Under the pieces are notes generated by a model. It had not been told where the DNA came from and made no database searches. It saw nothing but the letters and a program-made list of their open reading frames with translations. From Impatiens glandulifera (Eukaryota; Streptophyta; Magnoliopsida; Ericales; Balsaminaceae): 64,000 bases of DNA. A program made the position numbers and the translations under genes. The number at the start of each line of letters is the position of its first letter. Positions within the stretch are counted from its first letter, which is position 1. The stretch covers positions 65,525,364-65,589,363 of the forward strand of contig NC_061863.1 in the NCBI RefSeq assembly GCF_907164915.1. Reading direction: 5' to 3'. Shown piece by piece: positions 1 through 15,215 of the stretch.

Positions 1-789
1 AGCTTCTTATCCCTTCTGGATGTACAATTCCAATCCCAAACCCAAACCCAAACTGTGGCCTTTGTGGGGAACCAGAATTCACATCTTCATTGAATTATCT
101 AGCTTGCGAAGCATGTGGAGGTAAGATTTCTTGTTTTCTTGAATTTTGTGTCTTTCTATTGGAGTAACTGGCGGGAGTTACCAGTATTAGAGCTTGTTTG
201 ATGGAAAAGTATATTATTTAGGTTAAATGACTAAAATATCATTTGTATTTGGTATCATTTTTATAAAAAAGAAGTGAGGGTAATTTGGTATTTTTGTATA
301 TGTACGTGTACAGATTGGTTTCATGGGGATGCATTTGGACTTGATGAAGATAACATTGGCAGTGTTATTGGTTTCAAGTGCCACAAGTGCCGAAACACTG
401 AGCCTGTTGTTTGTCCCCATCTGGACAACGATGCATCAGCAGCAGTCAAACTCAGTGAGAATGAGCAACAGAAGTCAGCAGCAGAAGAAGAGGAAACGCC
501 AGCATGCAAACTCAGTGAGAATGAGCAACAGAAGTCAGCAACTGCAGCAGCAGAAGAAGAAACGCGCAGTCTTCTTCCTTGTGTGAATGGTTTTAGTCAT
601 GAGGAGGAGCAGTTATCGGAAGCTGCTACAGACAAAGGGACATTAGAAGAATTGGGAACAACATATGGCTTACAGGAAACTACTACTACTACTACTAATG
701 GTGTTTCTATTGACTGCCTACCGCCACCTGCTAAATCTGATTTTAATGGTTCTACAGACGCCGAAATGGATGAAAAACTTAGCGATTAA
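1..789 (+). CDS. PHD-finger protein, 3' end (DDT/PHD, PTM-like), partial
   Basis: The gene enters from the left edge. Two exons are visible: 1-120 (first full codon at base 3) and 314-789, split by a 193-bp GT-AG intron; the stop is TAA at 787-789. Joining them restores a zinc-binding module in the order CGLC, CEAC, DWFHGDAFGL, FKCHKC, CPH, which resembles the C-terminal extended PHD finger of plant DDT-domain chromatin or transcription regulators such as PTM. The Cys normally three residues after the His is Ala here. After the finger comes an acidic, Gln/Glu-rich tail of about 120 residues with a 20-residue tandem duplication (KLSENEQQKSA twice, DNA period 60 bp, at 447 and 507). The first 40 bases of the longest frame in this exon are intron. 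A nuclear chromatin-reader role is inferred from the family; the main part of the protein lies outside the window. Confidence 0.75.
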
Positions 790-2100
790 TTCTGAAAGTT
801 ATAGGCTCCAAGTTAAAATAGGAAAATGTAGGTTAATTTTTCTTCCATGTACAATGTCAGTTGATAATCATCCCATATCAATTTTCTGATTTTATTTGAT
901 TGGAAGTAGCAGTTAGTCAGTCAGTCAATGGATTCCTTCATACTAAAGATTCTCATTGAAGTAGGAATTTGATCTTTTTTTTTTTCTTTTTTTTTATTCT
1001 AACAGTCCCTTATTTTCATGTACAAAAGCTACTTATAGTTTGAGTTACAGAGGATTCAGCATGTTTTTATTTTATATGTTGTGTAATTTAGTGAATTTTT
1101 GTGCTTAATTACTAAGTTTAGTTTGAGGAAGTTAATCTCTTCCAAATTTATGGTTATATTGTCATGATACTTGCCAACATTACCCGAGTAAGGATATGTT
1201 TGGAAAAAATCAACCCATCAAAAAGATTACCAATTGATATGGTTCAATCCTGTTTGGGAAGCCATTGAACTTGTTTGATGTAGGGTTATTTGAAAATAAT
1301 AAGGATGTTGTTTGGAAAATATATTGATTATTAAAAATGAATTATTTTAACTAATTAATTAAAATACTTTTTTTTTTATGTAATTTGAGTTAAAAAAATG
1401 ATTATGACATCACAATTGCTATGGTTCAACCTCTATAGGAAGTCCACTGGCTTGTTTGATGTATTCTTTTATCAAAACTCTATATCTTGATTATAAATAA
1501 AGCTAGCAAGATATTGTGTAGGTTTGATAAATTTTTAGATGTCTTTCTCTTATACATCAAATCATTAATATTTCTAATTTTGTGGACTAGTTTAATAAAA
1601 ACATCAAACACAATTAAGTAAGAAAAAACTATTATAATAACAAAATCTTAGGGTTTGAATTATTAGGGTTATTTCCAAATAATATGAGCTATTTGAAAAA
1701 TATATATATGTACTTGGAAATAATTTGAGTTATTTGAGAAGTATATTGAAACTAGTTGTTCATAGAGAACTCTCTTATATGTATTTTTTATTTTTTTTAA
1801 TAATTTTATGTAACTCTCATGATAATTATTTCTTTATAATATTTTTTTTTAAATATATTTATTTAATTTTAGGGAAATCGCAACTCGCATTATAAAAAAG
1901 ACTTAGCCTATCAAGGTCGCTATTTTCATAATCGCAATATGTATCATTCCTTTTAATTTTATTAGTAATGTTTTTATCGACAAATATAACGATAAGTTTT
2001 GATCCTTTAATATTATGCTATTTTAGAAAGAAAAAGAGAAAAAGTAAACAAGGCCCACTTCTCGGGCTTAGTATTATTTGAATAGTTTTCTAACTCTTTT
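790..2100. other. Intergenic, PHD gene to TITAN9-like gene
   Basis: This A+T-rich spacer has no supportable gene. It holds two imperfect copies of a motif containing CTTGTTTGATGTA (about 1230-1290 and 1415-1465). The first continues into AGGGTTATTTGAAAATAAT, a word that recurs at 8602-8636 inside the hexokinase-like gene. The block looks like remains of small transposable elements. From about 1985 onward it becomes the promoter of the next gene, ending in a (GA)9 run at 2101-2118. Confidence 0.5.
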
Positions 2101-2422
2101 AGAGAGAGAGAGAGAGAGGCCATTCACGACGTCGTCACGGCTAGAATTCCATTTCCCGCCCCTCCTTGCATTCGATTCGGAATAATCAGAACTCTGGAGA
2201 TTGGATCTTAATATTTTCTTCTTCTTCTTTTCGCCTGATCTACCAATATCATCTACATCTAGGTTAGGTTTACTTTCATTTTTCTTCTCTTCTTTTGCTG
2301 TGCTTACACTGACTTAGGGTTTCATAATTCTAGCTGCTGGATCTTTTGTTTTCATGCTTAAACTTACTCAGTTATGCATTATTTATTTTCAGTTTCCTTT
2401 CTTTGTTCTCCGCCTCCAATCT

Positions 2423-4718
2423 ATGGAAGCTCTTTATTCCAAGCTTTACGATAAATACTCCAAACTTAAGGTACTAATAATCTTTTTATGTTAATCCTCT
2501 CCTGTCTTTTGTTTGTTGCTAATTTTCATTTTTCTTTTGATGCCAGGTGAAAAAGGAGTGCGAAATAGAAAAGATCGTCCGTGATCAAGATGTTAAATTT
2601 ATGAAATATATATCTGGTATTTACTCTTTATCTATCTATCTATCTATCTGGCTCATCATCTACAGTCTTACAAATTTCTTTTTCTGTTTAACATTGAAGC
2701 TTCCTTTCTTCATATTAATATTTGAGATCCTACTGGAAATGCTTTATGAGTTATAACAGAGGGTTTTATCTTACTTCCAGAGTAGTGTGCACATAGCTTG
2801 TGCGATAAACATTTACTACTCCTTTGTCAAAAGAGTGTTCTGTTCCCCTGCTAGAGAGCAAGACAACTTATATCTCATATTAACATGTGAGAAATATAAC
2901 AAAAAGTAGTTTAAAGCTATATATAGATGCACACATTTTTCTTCTATGCATTCAGTTGCTAACTTTATTATATAATATCTAAGGATTAACTCTCTGCAAT
3001 TGAATAATGAATTCATACAAACAATTAATTAATTTTATTCAGAAATCTCACAGTTATGCATGTAGGTTTAGAATAGATGGTGGCTAAATGTTTTGTGGCA
3101 CTGATTGCATATAAGACGCTGCAAGTATAATCAATAAGATTGTTGTTGGTTTTATTATCATGTTCAAATACAAGATTACTTGGTATGAAAATTGTCATTT
3201 ACTCGAGCTTCAGGCAATGGTCTCATTTGCATCTCCCTTAGTCTTTCAACATGTTTCAACAATGATTTAAAACCTTCATTGTCTGTAATTATTGGCCTAT
3301 TGCATTCTTAAAAGTAATCTATTCAATAGTATTCTGTCTGAATGCTATATGAAGTCTCTTATTCAAGATCTTTTGATGAATGTCTAAAAACTAAAACTAA
3401 AGATTTTGACCAAATTGAACAAATGATAAGTCAAGATCATGTTGTTCATTGGGAATTGAAGAGGGGAGACCCACATGGAACGAGTAATTTATTATTTTAT
3501 TTCATTCTTATGTTAGAACTGGTAATTTATATTTTGAACTTGCAATCTTTTCAACTCTTCAACTAATAAAAGTTTTAACTTAAAAAGAACAAAATAGAAG
3601 AAGATTTGCTGCCCAGATTAAATTAAAATGCTCGTATACAAGTGTATCCAGTTAAACACTGTATAATTTGAACTAACAAATGTTTGCAAATGGGCTCATT
3701 CAAACCTTCTTTTTGTACAGACGGAGATGAGTTGATAGAACACTTGAGGAAAGAAAATGAAGAACTACATGCACAGGTAGTGGAATTGAGGAATGAACTT
3801 GCTTCCATTAGGTGTGACTTGTTTTCCTTCGTTCGATTGCATTCAAACGTTATAGGGAGGAGTCTGAAACATATATTGTGCTTGATTGCAGATCATCAAA
3901 TGATGAGCAATATGCTGAGCATCAAAAGATTATAATGGAAGAGAATCAGAAGAGTAAGTAATATCTGTGAAAATTCTTATATTTGAATAATATTAATAGC
4001 TGTGTTTGGATGAGGGAACTTGAAATTAGAGTTCTAATTTCAATTTGATAAGAATTGACATTTAATACACTTTTGATTGAATAAATTTCATCAAATTTCA
4101 GGTAAGAAGCTTTCTGAAGAGATTGAAAAGCTGCAGAAATTTCAACTCATGGCTGTCAACAGTGCAAGCCAGGACATTGTGAACACAGAGCAATCAAATA
4201 AACGTAAAATATCTCTAGTTGAATCAGACGGTTTAACGATACATGAGACAAGTAAGCGTAGCAGGCATGATAGCATTGACCAATTGATAGAGAACGAAAA
4301 TGATTTTGCTAACCAAACAACACCTTGTCATACGGAAGACAAATGCCTATTCAGAAACCTTCTTGAGTTGTTGGTTGGGATGAAATTATCCAATGTTGAT
4401 CGAACAGATGAAATGAGTATGTCAGTGACTCATCAATCAAGTGGTAATTCTTCTGAACTTTGTTTGGCATATCATAATGATACTAAAAAAATGCCAATGA
4501 CATCGATTTTGTTTTTGGATTTGACAGGTTACTCGTTCAGGCTGACATGGATAGATGACGAGACAGACGGAGAAGTGAAGTTATTGTACGAGGCATTATC
4601 GCTTGGAACCTTCGAGAGAGTCGCACCAGAATGGATGAGGGAAATCATAGTTTTCAGTACAAGAATGTGTCCCGTCTTCTTTGAGAGGTTATCTCGCGTT
4701 ATCAAGCTCTATGTCTAA
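2423..4718 (+). CDS. TTN9: TITAN9-like plant coiled-coil protein
   Basis: Exons: 2423-2470, 2547-2616, 3721-3811, 3892-3953 and 4102-4718, all with GT-AG introns and matching phase; 295 aa if read straight through. The start MEALYSKLYDKYSKLK, the following Lys/Glu-rich heptad stretch (VKKECEIEKIVRDQDVKF, HLRKENEELHAQVVELRNEL) and the end GTFERVAPEWMREI...RVIKLYV resemble TITAN9, a plant-specific protein needed for endosperm and embryo development in Arabidopsis, whose molecular function is unknown. The N-terminal half looks like a coiled coil; the last 70 residues form a conserved globular-looking domain. An 84-bp in-frame stretch (4444-4527) has intron borders, so a 267-aa form is likely. 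The 5' leader carries a (GA)9 run and a telo-box-like TTAGGGTTT (2314-2322). The name is from memory of the family; no alignment was run. Confidence 0.75.
3342..3485 (+). other. Unexplained coding-like stretch in TITAN9-like intron 2
   Basis: Intron 2 (2617-3720) is 1.1 kb, much longer than its neighbours. At about 3360-3485 it contains an open stretch whose translation (SFDECLKTKTKDFDQ, DHVVHWELKRGDPHG) has protein-like composition, unlike the A+T-rich noise around it. I do not recognise the family. It could be a captured gene fragment, a transposon relic or a cassette exon. It is not needed to restore the TITAN9-like protein. Confidence 0.3.
4444..4527 (+). other. Exitron-like optional intron in TITAN9-like gene
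   Basis: The segment starts GTAATT, ends TTTGACAG, is U-rich and 84 nt long (28 codons) without a stop. Removing it joins SSG directly to YSFRLTW, which by recollection is how family members read. Kept, it inserts a hydrophobic stretch (SILFLDLTG) before the conserved C-terminal domain. Splicing is probably the main form. Confidence 0.6.
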
Positions 4719-5967
4719 TTGTCAAATATTAGAATTATGCTTCTTCTCTTTAATGTAATCTTATTAGAGGACGTTGTTATTTAACTTCAATTCAAGTTTG
4801 TATCATATTTATATTAAACAAGGATGTGTCCTTCCATATTTAAAGGTTGTGTTGACAAACAAATTTAAAATAAAAAGAAATGTCATTTTTTTATTTTTTT
4901 ATTTAGTAAATTTAGCACAATCTTTGTCTTACTTTTTTACAACTAAGTTTTTTAGACACTATATTTTTTAGGTTAGCAAAGAATTAACTCGATGCCTTTT
5001 AATATTTTTTTGGTAGGATTTGGTAACACTTATTTGTCTATATAATGTTATTTTTTTTTTTAGATTTAAGAATAGTTGAAAAAACAATAAATTATTTAAT
5101 TTCACATTCTCAAAATCTTGATGATATTTATGTAATTAAATATATTTCTAAAATATTACAGAACAAAAATATTTAGATTTTAATAAAATCAAATTAAATA
5201 TTTGTACACTATTAAAATAAAAAATATCTAAGTTAAAAATAATATTTTAAATATATTTAAAGGAATCACATCCTTGGGACAATCAAATAATTATTCACAG
5301 AACAATGAATTGATGAATATACTAAGCTTGAAAATAAACACGGATCATATTATGTGACCACACATTAGGCTAAAAAGAAAAAGAAATAATAAATGTTTTG
5401 AATTGATTAACTCTGCATCCTTATTATATTTTGACTATTTTTATTATGTTAGTTTAATCTGAATTTGGACTATTATTTTTGTATGAGTCTAAAATAATTT
5501 AAAAAATTATATATATATATATATATAATTAAAATATCTTTATTTCCTTTATTAATATAATATAATAATAAAATAAAAAAAATCTTTTGTCTGATTTGTT
5601 CCCTTTTTAAGAACCCTAGCTAGATTGCATAGATAGAAAAAGGGGGTTGAAAAGACTAGCCGTTGAGAGGAGGAGGAGATAACGTTCGAAAAAGAAAAGG
5701 CGGTATTTTGAATTCCGATTTTAGAAAAAAGAAACGCTTCTTGGTAGGTTTCGTTTAAAATCAAGCGCTCCACACACAAAGCATCGTCTCTCTGAACTAA
5801 CGAAACTTCTTCTTCTTCTTCTTCTTGTTGGGAAAGACATACATACAGACAAGGGGAGAAGAGGAAAGGAAGAAAGGAACCGTCTTCAAATTCTCTTAAT
5901 AATAACTATTTCTCTCCTTCATCTTCTTCTTCCCATCGAATTTGTTTTCCGAATCAAGAAGAAAAAG
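4719..5967. promoter_or_regulatory. Spacer, promoter and leader of the E2 gene
   Basis: A+T-rich with an (AT)n run at 5511-5526 and no coding content up to about 5580. From 5600 to 5967 base composition changes to that of a plant promoter and 5' leader, with purine blocks and a (CTT)n tract near 5806-5826. The leader contains no obvious upstream ATG close to the start. Part of it reads open on the minus strand (5552-5779), with no protein resemblance. Confidence 0.45.
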
Positions 5968-7103
5968 ATGGACTCGATCAATCGCCGACATCAAGATCAA
6001 AGCAACACTCCTGCAATTGTTGCGTCATCCAAACAGCCTCTCTCTACAGCCAAACCCGTTGATACTCAGTCCGTTCTCAAGAGGTATCTCTGCCGACACA
6101 CCCACTTTATATATATTATCCCTCCTCTAGGGTTTGTTTTGTTTCTATGATTTCTCCAAAATGAATTCAACCCTTGAGACCTAGATTAAACAATATCATT
6201 TTGTTGGTCAAGATCTGATATTGTGGTCAAGATCATGACAAGTAGTTATCTTAACTTTTTTGATGTTTGAATGAACAGGTTGCAATCTGAGCTGATGGCC
6301 CTAATGGTAAGAATAATAATAATAAAGAAAATGGTTTAATTAAGAATCTTGGATCTGATAAAAATGGGTTTTTGAATAGATTGATTGATTGATTGTTTGT
6401 TTGGTTTGGTGGGTAATGAAGATGAATGGTGATCCGGACATATCTGCATTCCCAGAGGAGGACAACATATTTCTGTGGAAAGGGACGATAAAGGGAAGCA
6501 AAGAGACTGTGTTTGAAGGGACTGAATACAAGCTTACTCTCTTATTCCCAAATGAATATCCATTTAAGGCTCCAAAGGTTCAGTTCGATACACCTTGCTT
6601 CCATCCTAATGTCGATATCCATGGAAACATATGCTTGGACATCCTTCAGGTATCCTCCTAGTAATTAATACTAGTAGTAGTAGTTTTAATGTGGTGATTC
6701 TTTGTTTGTTTGTTTGTTAATAAAATGAATGGTACTGATGATGATGGCAGGATAAATGGTCATCGGCTTATGATGTTAGAACTATTCTCATCTCTATCCA
6801 GAGCCTATTGGGAGGTATAACTTATTAAACCAATACCATAAATCAAGATTTTATTTAAAACAACCTTTTTGGTGTCTTGATGATTGATTCATTGATTGAT
6901 TGATTGCAGAGCCCAACACAAGTTCACCTCTGAATATTCAAGCTGCAAATCTCTGGCCCAATCAAGAAGGTATAAACAAACTCCTCCAAGTTCTTTATCT
7001 TTTTTAATATAGTTTGGTGGATTATCTTATATATTACCAATTGAATATTGCAGAATACAGGAAGATGGTAGAGAAGTTATACAAGCCTGTTGTTTCTGCT
7101 TAG
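5968..7103 (+). CDS. UBC19: Ubiquitin-conjugating enzyme E2, UBC19/UBC20 (UBE2C/UbcH10) type
   Basis: Six exons: 5968-6083, 6279-6306, 6422-6649, 6751-6814, 6910-6969 and 7054-7103; 181 aa, the length I recall for Arabidopsis UBC19. It takes activated ubiquitin from E1 and, with the anaphase-promoting complex, helps ubiquitinate cell-cycle proteins; that partner is known from the animal UBE2C family. Visible features: a Ser/Gln/Pro-rich N-terminal extension (1-35), then VDTQSVLKRLQSELMALM, the E2 core with FPNEYPFKAPKVQF, the HPN triad at 109-111 and the catalytic Cys 119 in GNICLDILQDKWSSAYDV. The 28-bp second exon is easy to miss; the frame at 6389 runs on from intron 2. Introns contain GATT and TTTG simple repeats. 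Convergent with the hexokinase-like gene downstream. UBC20 is an equally good name. Confidence 0.92.
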
Positions 7104-7757
7104 AAAGTGATATGAGTGAAGAAGAAGAAGAAGATACTACCAGTCAATTTCTCTATGTGTTAGTTCTCCACAATTTCATGCAAAAAGAAGAAGAAGATAT
7201 GAAATTTACCTACTCTATTATTTTAATTCAATTCTCAGCTATTTGAATATCATTCATTGTTCAATTTGGTTGGTTTTTGCTATTTTGAGTATTGTTGAGA
7301 TCTTCTTTAAATCACAGAATTTACAATATACAATCCCAACTTGCAAATTCTAGCAAAACTCACTTACTATACAAGAATCGTCTAGATAAAATATTGTAAA
7401 AAGATAGTCAAAATATCATTCAAACCCGATGCTGAAAAGAAAACGTCTTCCAAATTGAAATTGAAAGTGGCATTCTACTAAAACTCAATGGCCATCATCA
7501 ATTCAACAAATTCATCAGTACAATTATAAAAACAACCCTCAATAAAACAACAATCCTTGAATACATCAAAAGAAGAAGAGTGAAATGGGACATAATAAAA
7601 CAAAAATGGAGAAAGATTTGGAATGTTATATATTTCACAATTATGAATTAAAATTGAACTATATATATAAAATAAAATGCATCTTCTAAACTTATGGACA
7701 ATAATAATAACAATGGAATGGATTCTACAATTTACAGAAGCTATATATATATTTATG
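7104..7757. other. Convergent 3' UTR region, E2 / hexokinase-like
   Basis: This holds the 3' UTR of the E2 gene (several GAAGAAGAAGA tracts at 7117-7198) and, on the other strand, that of the hexokinase-like gene. No separate gene is seen. A minus-strand open stretch over 7478-7822 only extends across the hexokinase 3' end in another frame. Confidence 0.5.
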
Positions 7758-10810
<3,053 letters not shown>

Positions 10811-11250
10811 TCTCTCTTCAAAATCAACCGTTCAAACCCATACAAAAAAACGTTTAATACTACTCTCGATTCAACCACTTATTCCTCTCTCTCTCTCTCA
10901 CCTCCAGCAGAAGCTTCCCCTCTCCCGACTATTCCCACCGCCGACGCCGGCGACTCACCGGCTAATATTCCGGCAGAGAGCAAGGAAGGGAGGGAGGGAG
11001 AGAGAAACGAGTCGGAGTGTTAGTAATGTTGGAAAAGCAAACCGCTGGATACTTATAAATTTGACTGAAAAGACGAAACTACCCTTAACTAATTTGGTAA
11101 TGCCGGATCCGTGCCCCAATTTTATTTTCCATATATTTTTCTTGCTGTCATCAAAATCATTCAAATTATAAAATGGGGCAGCGTTCACACTGTGAGTTTG
11201 ACACTGTAAAAGTATCAAATTACGGTCTTGCCATTAAACGCATACGGATT
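10811..11250 (-). promoter_or_regulatory. Promoter and 5' leader of the hexokinase-like gene
   Basis: Base composition is distinctly higher in G+C than the DNA beyond 11.25 kb. The region contains a (TC)n block (about 10886-10900), CCGCCGACGCCGGCGA-like sequence and a GGGAGGGAGGGAGAGAGA run. Pyrimidine/purine tracts of this kind are usual in plant core promoters and leaders. The plus-strand open stretch through here (10563-11171) is a shadow. Confidence 0.5.
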
Positions 11251-12899
11251 AATTCATATTAAACACGTGAAGCGACTAATGCGCCCTCTTGTCTAAAAAA
11301 AATAAATTAAATTATTATTTTTTATTAGTAAAAGACTAAAAGTTAATTACCCAAATTGTAATATTAATATTATTACCTAATTAAATATATTTAGGTATTT
11401 TGTTTTATTGAAATTGTGAGTTACATGATTATGTAATATTTTTATTAAGCAAATTGGTATGTTATATTTTTGGCCTAATTTATTTCATTAAATAATAATC
11501 ATCAATAATTTTACTTTTGTTTGGTATAAGATATTTTTTTTATCAGTATAAAAAAATATATAGTAGGATTGTTTTATTTTATATAAAGGCTATTTTTTTA
11601 TGATAATATAATTTTTTGTTTTAATATTATTTTTTATCACAAAATTTTGACAAAAATAATGAATAATAATAAAATTAGCCATTAACATATCTAATTTGTA
11701 AAAAAAAAAAAAAACTGTGAAAATCATGGGGTTTTATTTATTTTATTTATTTTATTTTTTTCTTAATTTTTTTTATTATATTTAGTATGTGATTATTTTG
11801 TTTAAGTTTATGATATCAAGTTATCAACTAAGATACAATTTAGTCTTGCATCCTTTAAAGGAATAAACATATGAGTAAACTGTAAATATCCCTTTATTGC
11901 AGCTATTTTTTGTTTTTAAATCGAATTATAAAGTAGTTAGTTACCCATATATATTATATTTGAACATTAAAAATAGGATAAAGTTTGACATTGAAATTTG
12001 AATCAATAAATACAGAAAATCTTTTAGTACCTAAGTTAAGGATTTTATTGTAGCTTGTATGTTATTTTAATGTATATATTCTATTAATTTATTGTTTGTT
12101 TTCTATTAAAAAATTCCCCTCAATAATACGCCAATACAGAAATTAAAAAATCCCCAGTATCATAATTGATTAGTATGATATAAAATACTAGTTATATTCA
12201 AAATGTGCTAATTAGAAGTAGTAGCCAAAATGAGAAGCTCCCTAAAAAGGCCAAATAGATTGTGTAGTTCTGTTTATATTAGTGATATCTACATATTTTA
12301 GAGATTTTTAAAACTATATATACTACTTAGTAAATTTTATTGGAATGGTATAATTTTGTCGAATTTTATCCATAATATTTGTGTTTCAACTTTAAATATT
12401 AATAAAAACAAAAAAATATATTATATCATCGATATATTTATTTTAAATTTATTTCCGGTCTTAACATGTCGTATTCTCTCTAGAAAAAAAAATAGTCATT
12501 TAGAGAATAAAATAAAATTATAACAAGATTAATGTCAACATTTTATTTAAAAATTATTTTTATTGTTAAATGAAATGAAGAATGAGGTGAAAGACACATC
12601 ACAATTCTTAAATTTAGAAATTATTAAAATAATCAAAATGCATTATTTCTACTAATAATAAAGTGTAGAAGTTACAAGATTTAATAAAGTTATTTATATT
12701 TTTATCTAAATTTGGTAAGGAGAAAGAGAGTGGGGGTGTTTTATAATAAGAGCTATATATACATACATGTTAGCATAGTGAATAAAATTAAACAAAATGA
12801 TTATAAGATTAAACATTATGGAAAACAGAGGCTGTTTTGTATAAAATAATGGAAACAAAATAATTTGCAAATATCTTTTCTTAAATTAAGTGGTCTGTA
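11251..12899. other. A+T-rich spacer, no gene seen
   Basis: Long runs of A and T with no coding-like stretch on either strand and no recognisable element ends. Confidence 0.5.
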
Positions 12900-13380
12900 A
12901 ATTTAACTACACTACACATTCCCTATCATCATAAGGGCAAGGCCATTTCAGTAACTTCCATTCAACCCCTACCCCTCAATCAATGGTTACCCTTTTCACT
13001 AACACCCGGGTTAAGAGTTTTTATTTTATATTTTATCTTTTTAAGTATTAAGATTTTATATTATTTAATAATTTTAAATTAATTAAAAAAATATTATTAT
13101 ATTATTAGTAAAGGGTAAAATCGGCATTAAGTGAGAAATGCAGGGTAGGGGCAGGCGTGCTCTTGGACCTTGGCGCCCTTTACAAAAATGTGAGTAAAAA
13201 AATAAAAAGAAAAATAAAAAAAGAAAATGAATAGTATGTGTAAATGTGTGAGAGAGAAAAATGGGGGACGAACGGCGACGGTCTTGCTGCGTATCCAACC
13301 GACTTGCCAGCTGTCTTCCGCTAATACCAGCTAAGCTTTGCAGGATCGTACTTTTTTTTCTCTCTTTCCCCAATAAATTA
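12900..13380. other. Isolated GC-richer island, unassigned
   Basis: Within A+T-rich DNA, this block has mixed composition. It includes CACCCGGGTTAA, TCTTGGACCTTGGCGCC and a stretch from 13260 to 13350 with several CpG (GACGAACGGCGACGG). A minus-strand open stretch of 96 codons (13083-13373) crosses it but resembles no protein. It may be an old promoter or leader left after gene loss, a noncoding transcript, or a regulatory element. Confidence 0.3.
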
Positions 13381-14554
13381 TATATTTATTTTATATATTT
13401 AAAGCCCTACTAGATTTTTGTTCTTGCTTTTCATTATTTTTATTTTTTTATTACTTTTTTCCTATTATTTTTTTAATAATATACAAAAACAGAGGTCACA
13501 CAAAATATTCCGAATAAGGAGATATTTATTGAGTTTATTTTAAATTGTTTCAGGTAATATTTATTTAATAGTAAGTCTTAAAAAAAAATGACTACTAATG
13601 TTTGAAATTTATAAATATATTTAGTTACAAATTACAACATTATTTTTATTATTTGAATGAATTTTATGTACATAATATCATTAAAAAATCACTTGATAAA
13701 AAAAAAGTTTAATTAAGTTCTTTCAATTCATTATAAAAAAGATATAAAAAAAATAATGGACATATTGATAATTTAATAATTTGATTTTTTTAGCCAGTTT
13801 GGGACATAATAAGAATATGTATACACATGTTCCAACTTGCAAAGATAACTAATAATGAGTTTTATTTAAAAAATGATTTTATTTTATACAATCACAGTTT
13901 CAGTTAAGAAATTTTTGATAAAGTAAAATTGATTGTGATTTTTTTCTTAATTTGTTACTAGATTTGATTTGTTTTAGATTAATACTTAGATTATAGTGTA
14001 TTTTTTATTAAAATATATTAACTAGAATGGAAAATCATAATTAGTAATGAGATGTTTTATATTAGTATTTTTTTAAGATTAAACCCTAGTTTACAAAATG
14101 TATAAAATTATTTTTTTAATCATAATCTAATTAATTGAGTAATTTTGTTTTTATTATAATTTAAATAATTGTATTTCTTTTTCTTAACCGTCTTTTTTTT
14201 TTAAGTCTTTTTTACATATTAATTTGAATCAGAACAACAAAATATCTATTTTGCCCTAATACTAATAGGATATTTGATTGAAAAGGTTAATCATTTAAAA
14301 ATCTTTTAAAATTGACAAGCACTATACAATCAATTCTTATTGTATATTTTCAAATTATAAAATCGAGAATACCTGAATTCAGCTTCAATGATAAAGATTT
14401 ATTAGAATCTGGGTGTAGAACACATAATAAAAGAGTGTTGACCAAAAATAAGTTTTATTTGTCAATTACTAGCCCAAATAATTAAAGTAAAAAATTTCAT
14501 GTTTAGTTTTCAATAAAGACTATCTATATATATAAAATATATAAAATGATGTTT
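13381..14554. other. A+T-rich spacer, no gene seen
   Basis: Poly(A) and poly(T) tracts only. No coding resemblance, RNA gene or clear repeat boundary was found. Confidence 0.45.
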
Positions 14555-14830
14555 AATTTTCAAAAGTCCGGATTATCGGATCGAGAGCTGTAATTAATTT
14601 GAATATATATGTGAGAGTAAATGAATATTTTGGGTCAAATTGTGAGTTAACTCACCCATAAACTTCAAACGGTTAAAAATAAAATAAAAAATGTTATAGG
14701 TATGTTTCGAACTTGTAACATAACCAAACAAATATAATCATTTAACTAACTAGGCGACTAATAAGACTTTATATTATAATTTTAACACCAAATTTGATGA
14801 ACGTGAGACATTTTAACAATATAGGTTCAA
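14555..14830 (-). repeat. tRNA-like (SINE-like) dispersed repeat, copy 1
   Basis: Read on the minus strand this matches the two copies at 26.5-27.05 kb through the whole unit: CACGTTCATCAAATTTG, an A-box-like CGCCTAGTTAGTTAAA, about 30 bp later a B-box-like ACAAGTTCGAAACATACC, then TTTTTAACCGTTT, ACTCTCACATATATATTC and CTCTCGATCCGATAATCCGG. A- and B-box order and spacing suggest a tRNA-derived SINE module, or a larger element carrying one. Confidence 0.5.
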
Positions 14831-15117
14831 CTTTTTAACTAACTAATCTATATTGCTTAGATCGCGGATAAATGTAAATTTTATTGATAAGACATTTTCA
14901 ATTGTAGCAAATATCTTATTACGAACAATTCCAACAATTTTGGGAGAAAAAAAGGCATTTACGTATTACAGAGATGGTGTGATTTGATTATTTTCTCAGT
15001 TTTACGAGAAAGACACATGATTCATGATAAAAATACATTTTTGAAAAAAAAAGTCTACGATTCTTGAAGGTGAGGTTTAAAAAGAAAACAATATCTTTTG
15101 TCGTGTATTCTCGAATA

Positions 15118-15215
15118 ATACAGCTTCAAACGGTTAAAAAGAAAATTAAAAATCCTATAAGTATGTTTCGAACTTTCCGCCTAACAAAAACAAGTTATCT
15201 TACCAATCAAAAAGT
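15118..15215 (-). repeat. tRNA-like dispersed repeat, partial copy 2
   Basis: This shares CTTCAAACGGTTAAAAA and AAGTATGTTTCGAACTT with copy 1, in the same orientation, about 460 bp away. Only the B-box half and the adjoining stretch are recognisable. Confidence 0.45.

Noticed and set aside
321..889. Alternative frames over the PHD-gene last exon
   Set aside because: Only the frame giving WFHGDAFGL and CHKC continues the zinc module from the preceding exon.
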